A DNA stretch of 15,615 nt from Alphaproteobacteria bacterium (GCA_947499175.1 CANMNU010000020.1:1-15615), one strand, 5' to 3'. Shown: positions 1 through 7,560, counted from the stretch's first letter. The notes: generated from the sequence alone by a model not told the origin. Numbers and translations are program-made.

Positions 1-3000
1 AAAGTATAGCTACAAATTAGCACATCCATTTTGCCTAAATTATTCAACACCTCAGCACGATTAATTGATTCCAAACTATAAGTTGTAAGTGTTGGTGCAA
101 ATTTAAGAATTTCACAGTGCCAATTGTAGCAAACAGAGGTTGGTGCAACCACAATGCAAGGACCATTCGTTGCTTTATTTAACAAAACAGCTAAGGTTTG
201 AATTGTTTTACCGAGCCCCATGTCATCAGCCAAGCAAGCCCCCATATTCATAAATGCAAGGCGTGACAACCAGTTAAAACCTTCTTCTTGATATTCTCGT
301 AAATCAGCACCAAAAGTTGATGGTAAATTAGGTATAAATTTTTCAGCCTCATTAAAAAGTTTAATTAACTCTTTCCAGCTGTCATCACTTTTCACTTCGC
401 TAACTTGGTCAGCAAAATGTTTTAGGCTAGCGGCACTCAGGGCGCTAAAGCGATAGTCACCATTTTTAGTATCAGCAAGTATTGATAATTCATGTAATTG
501 TTTTTTTAAGGAGCTTGTTAATTTTAAGTACTTTTGCTCATCAAGCTTGATAAAATTTCCTTCAGATTTCCCTAAAAGCTCCATAAAAGTTTTTAAGTCC
601 ATTACTGTATCATTATCAAAACTTATACTGCCATCCAAGCTAAACCAATCACGTTGTTGTCTAATGCTTAATGAAAAATTATTAAAATCAACAGTTTGAG
701 AAATTTTAAATTTTTCACCGTGGGGCCATTCAATAATAACCTGATCTTCTGGAAATTGTTTTAAGTCATTAAGAACTTCTAGGCAATCATTTGGATTATC
801 TAATTCCCATTCATATGAGCCATCATTAGCATTTTGTAGGCAAACTGAATTACTGACAATTGCATTACCAATTTCTAATTCCTTAGAAATCAATCGCACA
901 GTTTTTAAAGGTTTATTGTTTTCAAAAATTTGCACTAATTCTCTACCGCGCCCTACATTAAAGTATGGACCATAATTTGAAAATGGCCTTACCAAAAACT
1001 GCACTTTTAAACCAAAATTTAAAGGAGTAAGTTGAGCTATTACTCTATTGTCACTTGTGACTAATTTAATATCATGGGTTTCGATATCTGAATGTACTGG
1101 AATTTGTCCACCAATTTTTTTAATTACAGAAATAATGCGATCTTTTCCGTTTTCAGGAACCTTGATACCTTTACCAATAATTTCAAGTAATGGAAGGTAT
1201 GTTTTTTTAAAATGAACCAGGTTATAACGTGATTCACTAACTTTTTCTAAAATCACATCTTCATCAGAACTGCTGTGCGATAAACTTATAAAAAAATGAT
1301 CCCCGTCCTGGCGAACATTAAGCTCGGGCTCATAAACATAAAATTCCAATTGAGTCCCTGAGGTTTTTTCATAAACATGTGGGTGGCTTGCTAAAGCTAA
1401 GACAGACTCTACACTATTAAAAAAATAGGCAGGTCCATACCAACCACGCTCAGCAGCAATAGTGGAAATTATTTTTTGATCAGCACTAGTTATAAAATCA
1501 AAAGTTTCTTCTGTTAATCGTTTTAATGCTATCGCCCTTCCTTTACTCCAAGTACCTTTTGTACCTAAGGACTGTTCTAATGGAATAATTTCTTTGTTTT
1601 TAACGTCAAAATTCCAAACTAAACGCTTTGTCTTATTTTCGATTGTTGCATTATTATTTTGAAAATATCCTTCTAAAGAATCAATAGTTGCCTGCCAGGA
1701 ATCTTCAAAAGAAATCAAACTAGTAAATTCAATGACATCAACAAATTTTTGATCATTTAAATAATTCTTATAAACTTCTTTATCAGTAAGCTTCCATAAA
1801 ATTTCAGAAACTATTTTTTTCAATAAAGGGGTTACTTCTACTTTTTCAAGTAATTCCACTAAAAAATCTATTTTAATGTTTTTTGGCTCATACCAAAACA
1901 TAAATAGAACTATAAAAGTTGAATAAAACGGATAAAACCTTTCAAGATTAGTCTCAATCAAATTTGGTGTTCGTGATTTAAAACCCTGCATATACCAAAG
2001 AATATTTTCAAAATATCTAAAAATATTAGTTGCTCTGGTGGCCTTTTGCTCGTTCTTAATAGCTGACGTAATTAATGCAATATTCTTACGGTGATCTGTT
2101 GCCATAAGACTTAACATCATAAATATTGCATATGGTAAATCAAATAAAAAATTACGCTTTTTTGTGGCTTTTTTAAAATAAAGAACTGCTTCATTGAAAA
2201 TTTCATCAGACATTTTGAATGTTGATTTTGTTACTAAACATTTTGAAGCATAATTGAGTCTGTCTTGTATGCTAATTAGTGAGTTTTGTTTGCTTTTAGA
2301 ACAATCCAGCTGGAAGATATCATGCAAAGCCAAAGCTCTGTCAATTGCTTCATTGCCGCCTTCAAACCTTATATTTGTAAAGTACGGGATAATTTCTTCA
2401 AAGCAACCATTTTTTGCTGAAAAAATAGTTTTAGCAAGAATTATTTCATGCAACAATGCAGCTTGAAGATTTACGCTTAAACCTTTAAACCAGGTTGCAT
2501 CTAGCGGCATGTCAAAAAAGTCAGGAAGTAAATGGTAGAAAAAATCAGAATCTGGCACGCTAAGCTTTGCTTCTAAAAATTCCTCAAAATTATTAGCATA
2601 AATAGCGTTACGTATTTTGTAACGTAACCTTTCAACCTTAACGTACTCAACAATCCTATTTTGTGTAGCCAGATATTTTGCTAAATATTCACTTTTAAAT
2701 GCTTCAATTGATAAAAAATTTAAAAGCTCAGGTATTATGTTGTTTGATTTATCTACATATAGTAAATTTTTTAACTTTTTTAATAAGTTTTTAACGTGTA
2801 TGTAGCCGTTTTTAAGATCATAAAGCGTAACTTCACTTTGTATAAATTTAGTTAAAGCATGTTCTTTGTCATAATTGGTGGTATATGGCATTACCGCTAA
2901 AAACTGTAATGCGGCTTGATCTTGTTGGCCAAAGCTTTCGTAATTTTTTTTCAACTGATTAATCGCGCTCAAACTTAATATTTTATTAGAGTTATATGAA

Positions 3001-3008
3001 GTTACCAT
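1..3008 (-). CDS. SNF2/Rad54-family ATPase (helicase-like), C-terminus outside window
   Basis: Reading the minus strand from the ATG at 3008-3006 gives about 1002 codons with no stop up to the window edge, so the 3' end is missing. Residues 927-935 (ADDMGLGKT) are the SNF2 motif I (Walker A, K934). Just before it is the Q-like element LREYQEEGFNWL, and just after it motif Ia (VVAPTSVCYNW). Members are double-stranded-DNA translocases that use ATP to remodel protein-DNA complexes. The DEAH box and helicase C-terminal domain must lie beyond position 1. About 900 residues precede the ATPase: a mostly alpha-helical N-terminal half, then a beta-rich part (roughly 560-790) with an RPFSNYGPYFNVGRG element resembling the domain that accompanies bacterial SNF2 proteins. 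I see no SWIM-type Cys/His cluster. The start has only a weak GGA element upstream. It follows ygfZ on the same strand after 103 bases. The family is certain; the cellular role is unknown. Confidence 0.9.
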   Translation of the reverse strand, partial: MVTSYNSNKILSLSAINQLKKNYESFGQQDQAALQFLAVMPYTTNYDKEHALTKFIQSEVTLYDLKNGYIHVKNLLKKLKNLLYVDKSNNIIPELLNFLSIEAFKSEYLAKYLATQNRIVEYVKVERLRYKIRNAIYANNFEEFLEAKLSVPDSDFFYHLLPDFFDMPLDATWFKGLSVNLQAALLHEIILAKTIFSAKNGCFEEIIPYFTNIRFEGGNEAIDRALALHDIFQLDCSKSKQNSLISIQDRLNYASKCLVTKSTFKMSDEIFNEAVLYFKKATKKRNFLFDLPYAIFMMLSLMATDHRKNIALITSAIKNEQKATRATNIFRYFENILWYMQGFKSRTPNLIETNLERFYPFYSTFIVLFMFWYEPKNIKIDFLVELLEKVEVTPLLKKIVSEILWKLTDKEVYKNYLNDQKFVDVIEFTSLISFEDSWQATIDSLEGYFQNNNATIENKTKRLVWNFDVKNKEIIPLEQSLGTKGTWSKGRAIALKRLTEETFDFITSADQKIISTIAAERGWYGPAYFFNSVESVLALASHPHVYEKTSGTQLEFYVYEPELNVRQDGDHFFISLSHSSSDEDVILEKVSESRYNLVHFKKTYLPLLEIIGKGIKVPENGKDRIISVIKKIGGQIPVHSDIETHDIKLVTSDNRVIAQLTPLNFGLKVQFLVRPFSNYGPYFNVGRGRELVQIFENNKPLKTVRLISKELEIGNAIVSNSVCLQNANDGSYEWELDNPNDCLEVLNDLKQFPEDQVIIEWPHGEKFKISQTVDFNNFSLSIRQQRDWFSLDGSISFDNDTVMDLKTFMELLGKSEGNFIKLDEQKYLKLTSSLKKQLHELSILADTKNGDYRFSALSAASLKHFADQVSEVKSDDSWKELIKLFNEAEKFIPNLPSTFGADLREYQEEGFNWLSRLAFMNMGACLADDMGLGKTIQTLAVLLNKATNGPCIVVAPTSVCYNWHCEILKFAPTLTTYSLESINRAEVLNNLGKMDVLICSYT

Positions 3009-3111
3009 GAATATCCGGTTGATAATGTAGAATTAGATGTGAGTTATTTTTAAACCATAAAACATGTGAAAAGCAAGAGTACAATAGTCGCAAAGATAAT
3101 GTACGAAAAAA

Positions 3112-3936
3112 TTATTCGGGCAGTTTCATCCAGCTTGGTTGGTGTATTTTTACAGGTTTATTTTCAATGGTTACTACGTTTGGTAGCAGCGCCGCTTCCA
3201 AGCGTAATAAAGCAATACCAAATGTGCCGTTGTGTGTTCTTAATTCACCAACTTCACGATCGCCAACCTGCAATTTAGTACCAATTTCTAAATCCATTAA
3301 ATCTTGTGACTCAATTACAAAAGCACGCTTTCTCACTTGACCAACATAACGTGAACGTGCCGTCAACTCTTGACCCATGTAACAACCTTTACCCCATGAA
3401 ATAGCTTTCAGCTCATCCATACCCCATTCTAATGGAATTGACTTATCAACAACTAAATCTCTAGCACCATCTGGAACCCCCAGGGTTAGTCGCAAATTTT
3501 CGTAAACCTCAACCAAAGTTTGAGCTTGCGATAAAATTTTTCCATACCAGCGATATCCTAAATTTTTCAGGCGAGGATCCTCAAAACAATAATTAGTATG
3601 TACAATTCTTGAACTCACCCCAATATGAATATCTGTATTTTTAGTAATGGTAATAAGTGCGTGCAACTTAAACAATTGTAGGCGCTGAATCAAAGTATCA
3701 GCACGTTTGGAATCAATATCTATTAATAAAGAAGAACCAATATTTATAATGAAAAAATCATATTGAAATTTACCCTGAGGTGACAGCATTAAAGTATAAA
3801 TTATTAACTCTTTTTCAACAGTTTTAATATCATTAGTTATAAGACCCTGCAAAAATGTTGCACGGTCTACACCAGATACCTCGATGATAGTCCTATTTGG
3901 TAAAACATTAAAAAATTCAATTACCGCTGGGTTCAT
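3112..3936 (-). CDS. ygfZ: YgfZ/GcvT-domain folate-binding Fe-S cluster maintenance protein
   Basis: This 274-residue protein carries the YgfZ signature KGCYMGQE at residues 183-190, with the invariant Cys at 185. YgfZ is a cytoplasmic tetrahydrofolate-binding protein related to the glycine-cleavage T protein; it supports assembly or repair of certain Fe-S enzymes (such as MiaB) and has no aminomethyltransferase activity. The N-terminal part (VDRATFLQGLITNDI, about residues 24-38) and the following beta segments fit the GcvT-like fold, and a C-terminal beta-barrel portion follows the signature. The length is slightly below the 326 residues of the E. coli protein. I chose the ATG at 3936 because AAGGA sits eight bases upstream; an in-frame TTG two codons earlier has no usable spacing. 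The start overlaps the end of the zinc-finger gene by 20 bases, which suggests coupled translation in the hisS cluster. Confidence 0.93.
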   Translation of the reverse strand: MNPAVIEFFNVLPNRTIIEVSGVDRATFLQGLITNDIKTVEKELIIYTLMLSPQGKFQYDFFIINIGSSLLIDIDSKRADTLIQRLQLFKLHALITITKNTDIHIGVSSRIVHTNYCFEDPRLKNLGYRWYGKILSQAQTLVEVYENLRLTLGVPDGARDLVVDKSIPLEWGMDELKAISWGKGCYMGQELTARSRYVGQVRKRAFVIESQDLMDLEIGTKLQVGDREVGELRTHNGTFGIALLRLEAALLPNVVTIENKPVKIHQPSWMKLPE

Positions 3937-4069
3937 AAACAAATTCCTTGCTACAATAAGGACATGATATTTTGTTATTTTCTTGAATGTACAAGTAAAT
4001 ACGAGGGTGTACTAGTGCCGAATTTTCATCTTGGCCATCACACATGACCCCAAATTTATCAATTTCCAT
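3917..4069 (-). CDS. Small zf-CHCC zinc-finger protein (NDUFS6-like)
   Basis: A 50-codon minus-strand frame fills the apparent gap between hisS and ygfZ. It contains CDGQ, then HPRIYLYI, then CPYC and FVYE: the Cys/His-Pro-Arg/Cys-x2-Cys pattern of the zinc-finger domain zf-CHCC. Eukaryotic relatives are the complex I accessory subunit NDUFS6; bacterial relatives are small, usually uncharacterised, zinc-binding proteins. Counted from the inner ATG (4045), the presumed ligands are C2, H13, C28 and C31. The ATG at 4069 overlaps the end of hisS by 11 bases and gives 50 residues; the ATG at 4045 would give 42. Neither has a strong ribosome-binding site, so the start is uncertain. The stop lies inside the first codons of ygfZ. 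Domain identification is firm from the motif; a role linked to respiratory or Fe-S enzymes is inference from the family and from ygfZ next door. Confidence 0.82.
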   Translation of the reverse strand: MEIDKFGVMCDGQDENSALVHPRIYLYIQENNKISCPYCSKEFVYEPSGN

Positions 4070-5309
4070 GCAATTCTACCAATACATCAGAAATATTTAT
4101 AGTGCGCTCTTTATATGGGTGATCTGTTGGTAAGCTAAGATTTTTTAACTTCACTGTTTTAGCTGCCACTTCGTCTTCACCAATAATCATTACTATAGTG
4201 GCTCCTAGTTTATCAGCCTCTTTAAAGGCCTTTCCTGGATTAGCTTTATAGATAATTTCACAAATAATTTTTTGTTCTCGTAAAGTGCTAGCAAGACTAA
4301 GGGCTTGTTCAAAAAAATCACCAATTACGACAATAGCAACTGGAGCAGGTTTTTTAAAATTCCTATTCTCTAATAACAAAGCTATGCGATCAACTCCCAT
4401 TCCCCAGCCAACAGCAGGTATAGCAGGTCCTCCCATATGCTGGACCAGGCCATCATATCTCCCTCCACCACAAATGGCATTTTGTGCACCAAGTTCAGTA
4501 GTTTTAAATTCAAAAGCTGTATGGGTATAGTAATCTAGGCCACGCACTAAAGTAGTGTCGAGATTATAGGCAATATTTAAAGACTCAAGCCCACTACAAA
4601 CTTTTTCAAAAAATGCTTGTGCAAGGGTTGTTAAGTGCGATGAAATTTTCGGTGCATTAATAGCAATTTTTTGGTCATTCTCATCTTTTGAATCTAAAAT
4701 TCGCATAGGGTTTTTATCAAGGCGTATCTGACTATCACTTGATAAATCACTGCGATATTTTGAAAAATATTCAACCAAAGCATTTCTGTAAGAATTTCTA
4801 CTTTCAACATCACCAATTGTATTTAGGTGCAAAGTAACATTTATTTCCAAACATTCAAGAATTTGTGTGGCTAGGGATAACACTTCTACGTCAGCAATTG
4901 GATTATCCACCCCAAAAAATTCCACACCGAATTGATGCAGCTGGCGATAACGCCCTAGCTGTGGCCTTTCATAACGAAACATTGGGCCATAATAGCAATA
5001 TTTTAATGGTAATTGTTGAGTCAGGCCATTTGAAATAAGTGCACGCACCACTGGTGCCGTACCCTCAGGACGCAATGTAATTTCTTCACCACCACGGTCT
5101 AAAAATGTATACATTTCTTTACCAACGATATCGCTGGTTTCACCTACAGCTCGCTTGAAAACCCCGGTTGATTCAAAAATTGGTGTATCAATACGCTCAA
5201 AACCAAACAATCTTGATGTTGAAAATGCAGTGCTTTGAATAAACTCAATGCATCTCGCAAAATCACCAATAAAATCGCGTGTGCCACGAACTGGCTGGAT
5301 TTTTGTCAT
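4059..5309 (-). CDS. hisS: Histidyl-tRNA synthetase
   Basis: HisS charges tRNA-His with histidine using ATP, as a cytoplasmic class II homodimer. The 416-residue protein opens with IQPVRGTRDF, the usual HisS N-terminus. All class II landmarks are visible: motif 1 region (FESTGVFKRAVGETSD), motif 2 (TLRPEGTAPVVRA and FRYERPQLGRYRQLHQFGVE, about residues 105-125), the histidine-specific LVRGLDYYTHTAFEF (around 250) with GGGRYDGL after it, and motif 3 (GWGMGVDRIALLL, about 297-310). An anticodon-binding domain forms the last 100 residues. The length matches the E. coli enzyme (424). The frame extends upstream to a TTG at 5348, but the ATG at 5309 aligns exactly with the family start and is preferred, although only a weak GAG precedes it. 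It is followed at once by the overlapping zinc-finger gene. Confidence 0.96.
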   Translation of the reverse strand: MTKIQPVRGTRDFIGDFARCIEFIQSTAFSTSRLFGFERIDTPIFESTGVFKRAVGETSDIVGKEMYTFLDRGGEEITLRPEGTAPVVRALISNGLTQQLPLKYCYYGPMFRYERPQLGRYRQLHQFGVEFFGVDNPIADVEVLSLATQILECLEINVTLHLNTIGDVESRNSYRNALVEYFSKYRSDLSSDSQIRLDKNPMRILDSKDENDQKIAINAPKISSHLTTLAQAFFEKVCSGLESLNIAYNLDTTLVRGLDYYTHTAFEFKTTELGAQNAICGGGRYDGLVQHMGGPAIPAVGWGMGVDRIALLLENRNFKKPAPVAIVVIGDFFEQALSLASTLREQKIICEIIYKANPGKAFKEADKLGATIVMIIGEDEVAAKTVKLKNLSLPTDHPYKERTINISDVLVELHGN

Positions 5310-5344
5310 AGTTAGCTCATCGTATCTAAGGCTTTTTGAAAACG

Positions 5345-5452
5345 TCAAGCGTGAGAATTTTCAGTCTTAGCTAAAGTTTCAAACCATTCAGCTATTTTAT
5401 CAAATACTTCTTTTAAATTTTGTTCTGTTTTATAATCTTTTAATTTAGTCAT
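5345..5452 (-). CDS. Possible 35-residue leader or small protein upstream of hisS
   Basis: Between the predicted promoter and hisS, the minus strand has an ATG-started frame of 35 codons ending in TGA at 5347-5345. The product is charged and would form an amphipathic helix (middle part FDKIAEWFETLAK); I recognise no family. It is not a histidine attenuator peptide, having a single His near the end. No clear Shine-Dalgarno sequence precedes the ATG at 5452, and another ATG 13 bases upstream in a different frame opens only a 6-codon frame. Its stop overlaps a TTG that is in frame with hisS and lies 35 bases before the hisS ATG, so its translation could influence hisS. It may equally be chance; confidence is low. 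Confidence 0.35.
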   Translation of the reverse strand: MTKLKDYKTEQNLKEVFDKIAEWFETLAKTENSHA

Positions 5453-5487
5453 GGGGTTTATCCATTAAATACATATTTTATTCATAG

Positions 5488-5516
5488 AATATGCGAGGGA
5501 AGCTTATAAAGGTCAA
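5488..5516 (-). promoter_or_regulatory. Sigma70-like promoter for the hisS cluster
   Basis: On the minus strand TTGACC (5516-5511, five of six consensus bases) is followed after exactly 17 bases by CATATT (5493-5488, four of six). Transcription would start near 5481, about 30 bases before the small ORF and 170 before hisS. It is the best promoter match in the divergent hisS/csrA intergenic region. I see no equally good match for csrA on the other strand; a TATAGT at 5567-5572 lacks a recognisable -35. Confidence 0.42.
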
Positions 5517-5626
5517 GACTACTAATTATTTTTTAAGCAATATATCAGAAAAAATTTATTTATTACTATAGTTATCGTAAGAAAATTTGTTTAAGATTTA
5601 ATTAAACTAAGATTGAAAGAGTAGGT

Positions 5627-5869
5627 ATGCTGAGTTTAAGTCGAAAAATTGGTGAGTCGATAATAATTAATGATAATGTTGTCTGTACAGTTTTAGAAAT
5701 TAATGGAAGAATTGTTAGGCTTGGTTTTGAGTACCCCAGTACTTCTTCGGTCTATCGCCAAGAACTTTATGTGCGTATCCAACAGGAAAATAAAGCAGCA
5801 AGCGAAAATACCCTAACTGTAAGCGAAGAAATAAAAAATTTACCGAAAATACGTGTAGGTGAAAAATAA
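5627..5869 (+). CDS. csrA: CsrA-family RNA-binding post-transcriptional regulator (paralogue type)
   Basis: CsrA is a small dimer that binds GGA motifs in mRNA leaders and represses or activates translation. This 80-residue protein keeps the family frame: LSLSRKIGES at 2-11, the INGRIVRLGFEYP strand region at 25-37, and SVYRQELYVRI at 41-51. The key RNA-contacting residues L4, R6, V42 and R44 are present. Departures from the canonical E. coli form are S3 for I3, Y43 for H43, Q45 for E45, and a variable 38-41 loop. The tail is about 20 residues longer than the 61-residue E. coli protein. Such divergence is typical of accessory CsrA paralogues rather than the global housekeeping copy. AAGAG five bases before the ATG is a good ribosome-binding site. 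It diverges from hisS and precedes the efflux genes, so local control of the pump is possible but unproven. Confidence 0.92.
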   Translation: MLSLSRKIGESIIINDNVVCTVLEINGRIVRLGFEYPSTSSVYRQELYVRIQQENKAASENTLTVSEEIKNLPKIRVGEK

Positions 5870-5906
5870 GTACTTTAAGTTATCCAGCCTCATGCTAGGC
5901 TGAACT

Positions 5907-5928
5907 GCAAGGTTCATCCTTTGCTTTT
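5907..5928 (+). terminator. Weak rho-independent terminator candidate after csrA
   Basis: GCAAGG (5907-5912) and CCTTTGC (5918-5924) form a six-pair stem with one bulged T around the loop TTCAT, followed directly by TTTT (5925-5928). It lies 38 bases past the csrA stop, where a terminator is expected. The stem is short and the T-tract only four bases, so read-through into mdtA is plausible. Confidence 0.35.
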
Positions 5929-6139
5929 AGCTGGCATACTGCCTCAATGATTATTACTGCATTTATTTGTATCCTTCTCCCACAAAAATCCTGAAAGTAT
6001 ACGTAAAAGTAATAATTAAAAAAGAGACATCAAGTGTTGTGCATATTTATAAGCTTTGATTTATGTTGTTTAAGAAAACTAGTAATACCATGCACAAAGC
6101 GTGTTAGCCCTATCCCACTTAATTTAATTAAAATGAGAA

Positions 6140-6169
6140 TTGCTGTTAAATTGTAAATACTCATATACT
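6140..6169 (+). promoter_or_regulatory. Possible promoter of the efflux operon
   Basis: TATACT at 6164-6169 matches the -10 consensus at five of six bases. TTGCTG at 6140-6145, 18 bases upstream, matches the -35 at three of six. Transcription would begin near 6176, giving a leader of only about 26 bases that starts in the AGAGGA element. No obvious operator-type palindrome overlaps it. Confidence 0.33.
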
Positions 6170-6201
6170 AAAAGAGGATTCTAAAATACAACGTAATTTT
6201 C

Positions 6202-7560
6202 ATGACCTTATTAAATGATATTCAAGCTTTTTTGCGAAGATTTTATGAAAAAAATAAGTATATCTGTTTAGTAAAGAATTTTTATGCTAAAAGCAATCTT
6301 GCAGCACATGTAAGCAATTTTTGTTTAACTAACAAGTATGCTATTTTAGCAAAAAATTATTCTTCTAAACATAAACTTATCACACTTATCGTTGCTGCTT
6401 CCTTAATTGTATTGATTTTTTCCAAATTATTTTTTCATAGTAATACAAGCGAAAAAGACGATGGGGTAAAAAACAAGCAACCGCCTTTAGTTTTGGTAAG
6501 CCTTGTAAGAAAAGAGAATATTCCTGTTTATTTAACAGCATTGGGTTCTGTAAATCCTAGTAAAAGTGTTGTTATTAAAACTCAGATTAATGGCCAATTA
6601 TTGAAGGTTTTATTTGAAGAAGGGCAATCAGTTAAAGAAGGAGATTTATTGGCAGAAATTGATACGCGTCTTTATGATGCGCAATTGCTGCAGTACGAAG
6701 GACAGTTAATGAGGGACAAGGCTATTTTAAAAAATGCAATGCTTGATCATGAACGTTACAAAAAATTAGTTAAACAAGGTGCTATCTCCTCACAGACACT
6801 TGATACTCAAAAATCTTTAGTTCAGCAGTACGAAGGAACAGTAAAATCTGATCAGGGACTTGTCGATTCGGCTAAACTTAACCGTACCTATTGTCATATA
6901 AAATCACCTATTTCTGGAAAGGTAGGATTACGATTGGTTGACCCTGGTAATTATGTTCAAGTGTCAGACCCTAGCGGTCTTGTAATTGTTAATAGCATCG
7001 ATCCTATTTATGTAGTTTTCTCCATACCCCAAGACAATTTACAAGCAGTACTTCAGAGAATGAAGAATGGTGAAAAATTGAAAGTTGATGCATATGGTAG
7101 GGAACAAAATCAAATGTTGGAAACTGGAAATTTATCAATAGTAGATAATCAAATTGACACCACAACAGGTACAGTCAAACTTAAAGCACTTTTTCAAAAT
7201 GAAGATAATCGTTTCTTTCCTAACCAATTTGTAAATGTACGTTTACTAGTTAATACCCTTAACGATTCAATAACTGTTCCCACAGCAGCAATTCAACATA
7301 GCCCAAATGGGTCGTTTGTCTACAAATTGCAACAAAATCAAACTGTAAAAGTGGTTTTAGTCGAAATTAAAACAACTAACGGTAGTGATACCGCCATTAG
7401 TGGTGATCTAAAACCTAATGATTATATTGTAATTGAAGGGACCGATAAATTATACGACGGTGCCAATGTGAAAATTTCAGAGCATAAATTAAAAACTGAA
7501 CATTCTAATAATAGGCCTGAACAGAATTCAGTAACCACTAATAATAAAGTGCTCTTATGA
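6202..7560 (+). CDS. mdtA: RND efflux periplasmic adaptor subunit, MdtA/MuxA type
   Basis: This membrane-fusion protein would bridge the inner-membrane RND pump and the outer-membrane channel. After a membrane anchor at about residues 59-78 come the split lipoyl domain (TQINGQLLKVLFEEGQ and later SPISGKVG), an alpha-helical hairpin (about 155-235) and beta-barrel/membrane-proximal domains. The MdtA-type elements NQIDTTTGTVKLKA and FFPNQFVNVRLLV are clear. The 452-residue length exceeds the roughly 415 of E. coli MdtA, mainly because of a 58-residue cytoplasmic extension of 13-residue repeats before the anchor. The ATG at 6202 has no Shine-Dalgarno at normal distance; AGAGGA lies about 24 bases upstream, and no other ATG or GTG is in frame after the preceding stop. 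The stop overlaps the mdtB start as ATGA, which indicates coupled translation. Confidence 0.93.
   Translation: MTLLNDIQAFLRRFYEKNKYICLVKNFYAKSNLAAHVSNFCLTNKYAILAKNYSSKHKLITLIVAASLIVLIFSKLFFHSNTSEKDDGVKNKQPPLVLVSLVRKENIPVYLTALGSVNPSKSVVIKTQINGQLLKVLFEEGQSVKEGDLLAEIDTRLYDAQLLQYEGQLMRDKAILKNAMLDHERYKKLVKQGAISSQTLDTQKSLVQQYEGTVKSDQGLVDSAKLNRTYCHIKSPISGKVGLRLVDPGNYVQVSDPSGLVIVNSIDPIYVVFSIPQDNLQAVLQRMKNGEKLKVDAYGREQNQMLETGNLSIVDNQIDTTTGTVKLKALFQNEDNRFFPNQFVNVRLLVNTLNDSITVPTAAIQHSPNGSFVYKLQQNQTVKVVLVEIKTTNGSDTAISGDLKPNDYIVIEGTDKLYDGANVKISEHKLKTEHSNNRPEQNSVTTNNKVLL
6217..6372 (+). repeat. Four 39-base in-frame tandem repeats encoding the MdtA N-terminal extension
   Basis: Residues 6-57 of MdtA divide into four 13-residue units at 6217, 6256, 6295 and 6334. 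They share hydrophobic-Lys-Asn-Phe/Tyr at the same places: LRRFYEKN, LVKNFYAKS, VSNFCLTN and LAKNYSSKH. Units 2 and 4 are closest, with KY starting both and 26 of 39 bases identical by hand count. The period is exact and there are no gaps. The units are basic and aromatic and should lie in the cytoplasm ahead of the transmembrane anchor. Confidence 0.65.

Larger units (their letters stand above)
5870..6201 (+). other. 332-base intergenic region between csrA and mdtA
   Basis: No credible gene lies here: ATG-started frames are 15 codons or shorter and lack ribosome-binding sites. The first part has a perfect 6-base inverted repeat, CAGCCT/AGGCTG (5885-5890 and 5897-5902), and next to it a second hairpin that may be a terminator. 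CCAGC at 5884 can alternatively pair with GCTGG at 5930, so the structures compete. The 3' part is very AT-rich, includes the 10-base palindrome TTTAATTAAA at 6123-6132, and ends with a possible promoter and an AGAGGA element before mdtA. Confidence 0.6.

Noticed and set aside
2254..2466. Plus-strand ORF of 70 codons
   Set aside because: Antisense to the continuous SNF2 reading frame, which has much stronger support.
3066..3278. Plus-strand ORF of 70 codons
   Set aside because: It lies antisense to the 3' end of ygfZ and its spacer, with no ribosome-binding site and no recognisable product.
4285..4530. Plus-strand ORF of 81 codons
   Set aside because: Fully antisense to hisS motif 3 and its anticodon-domain region; a shadow frame.
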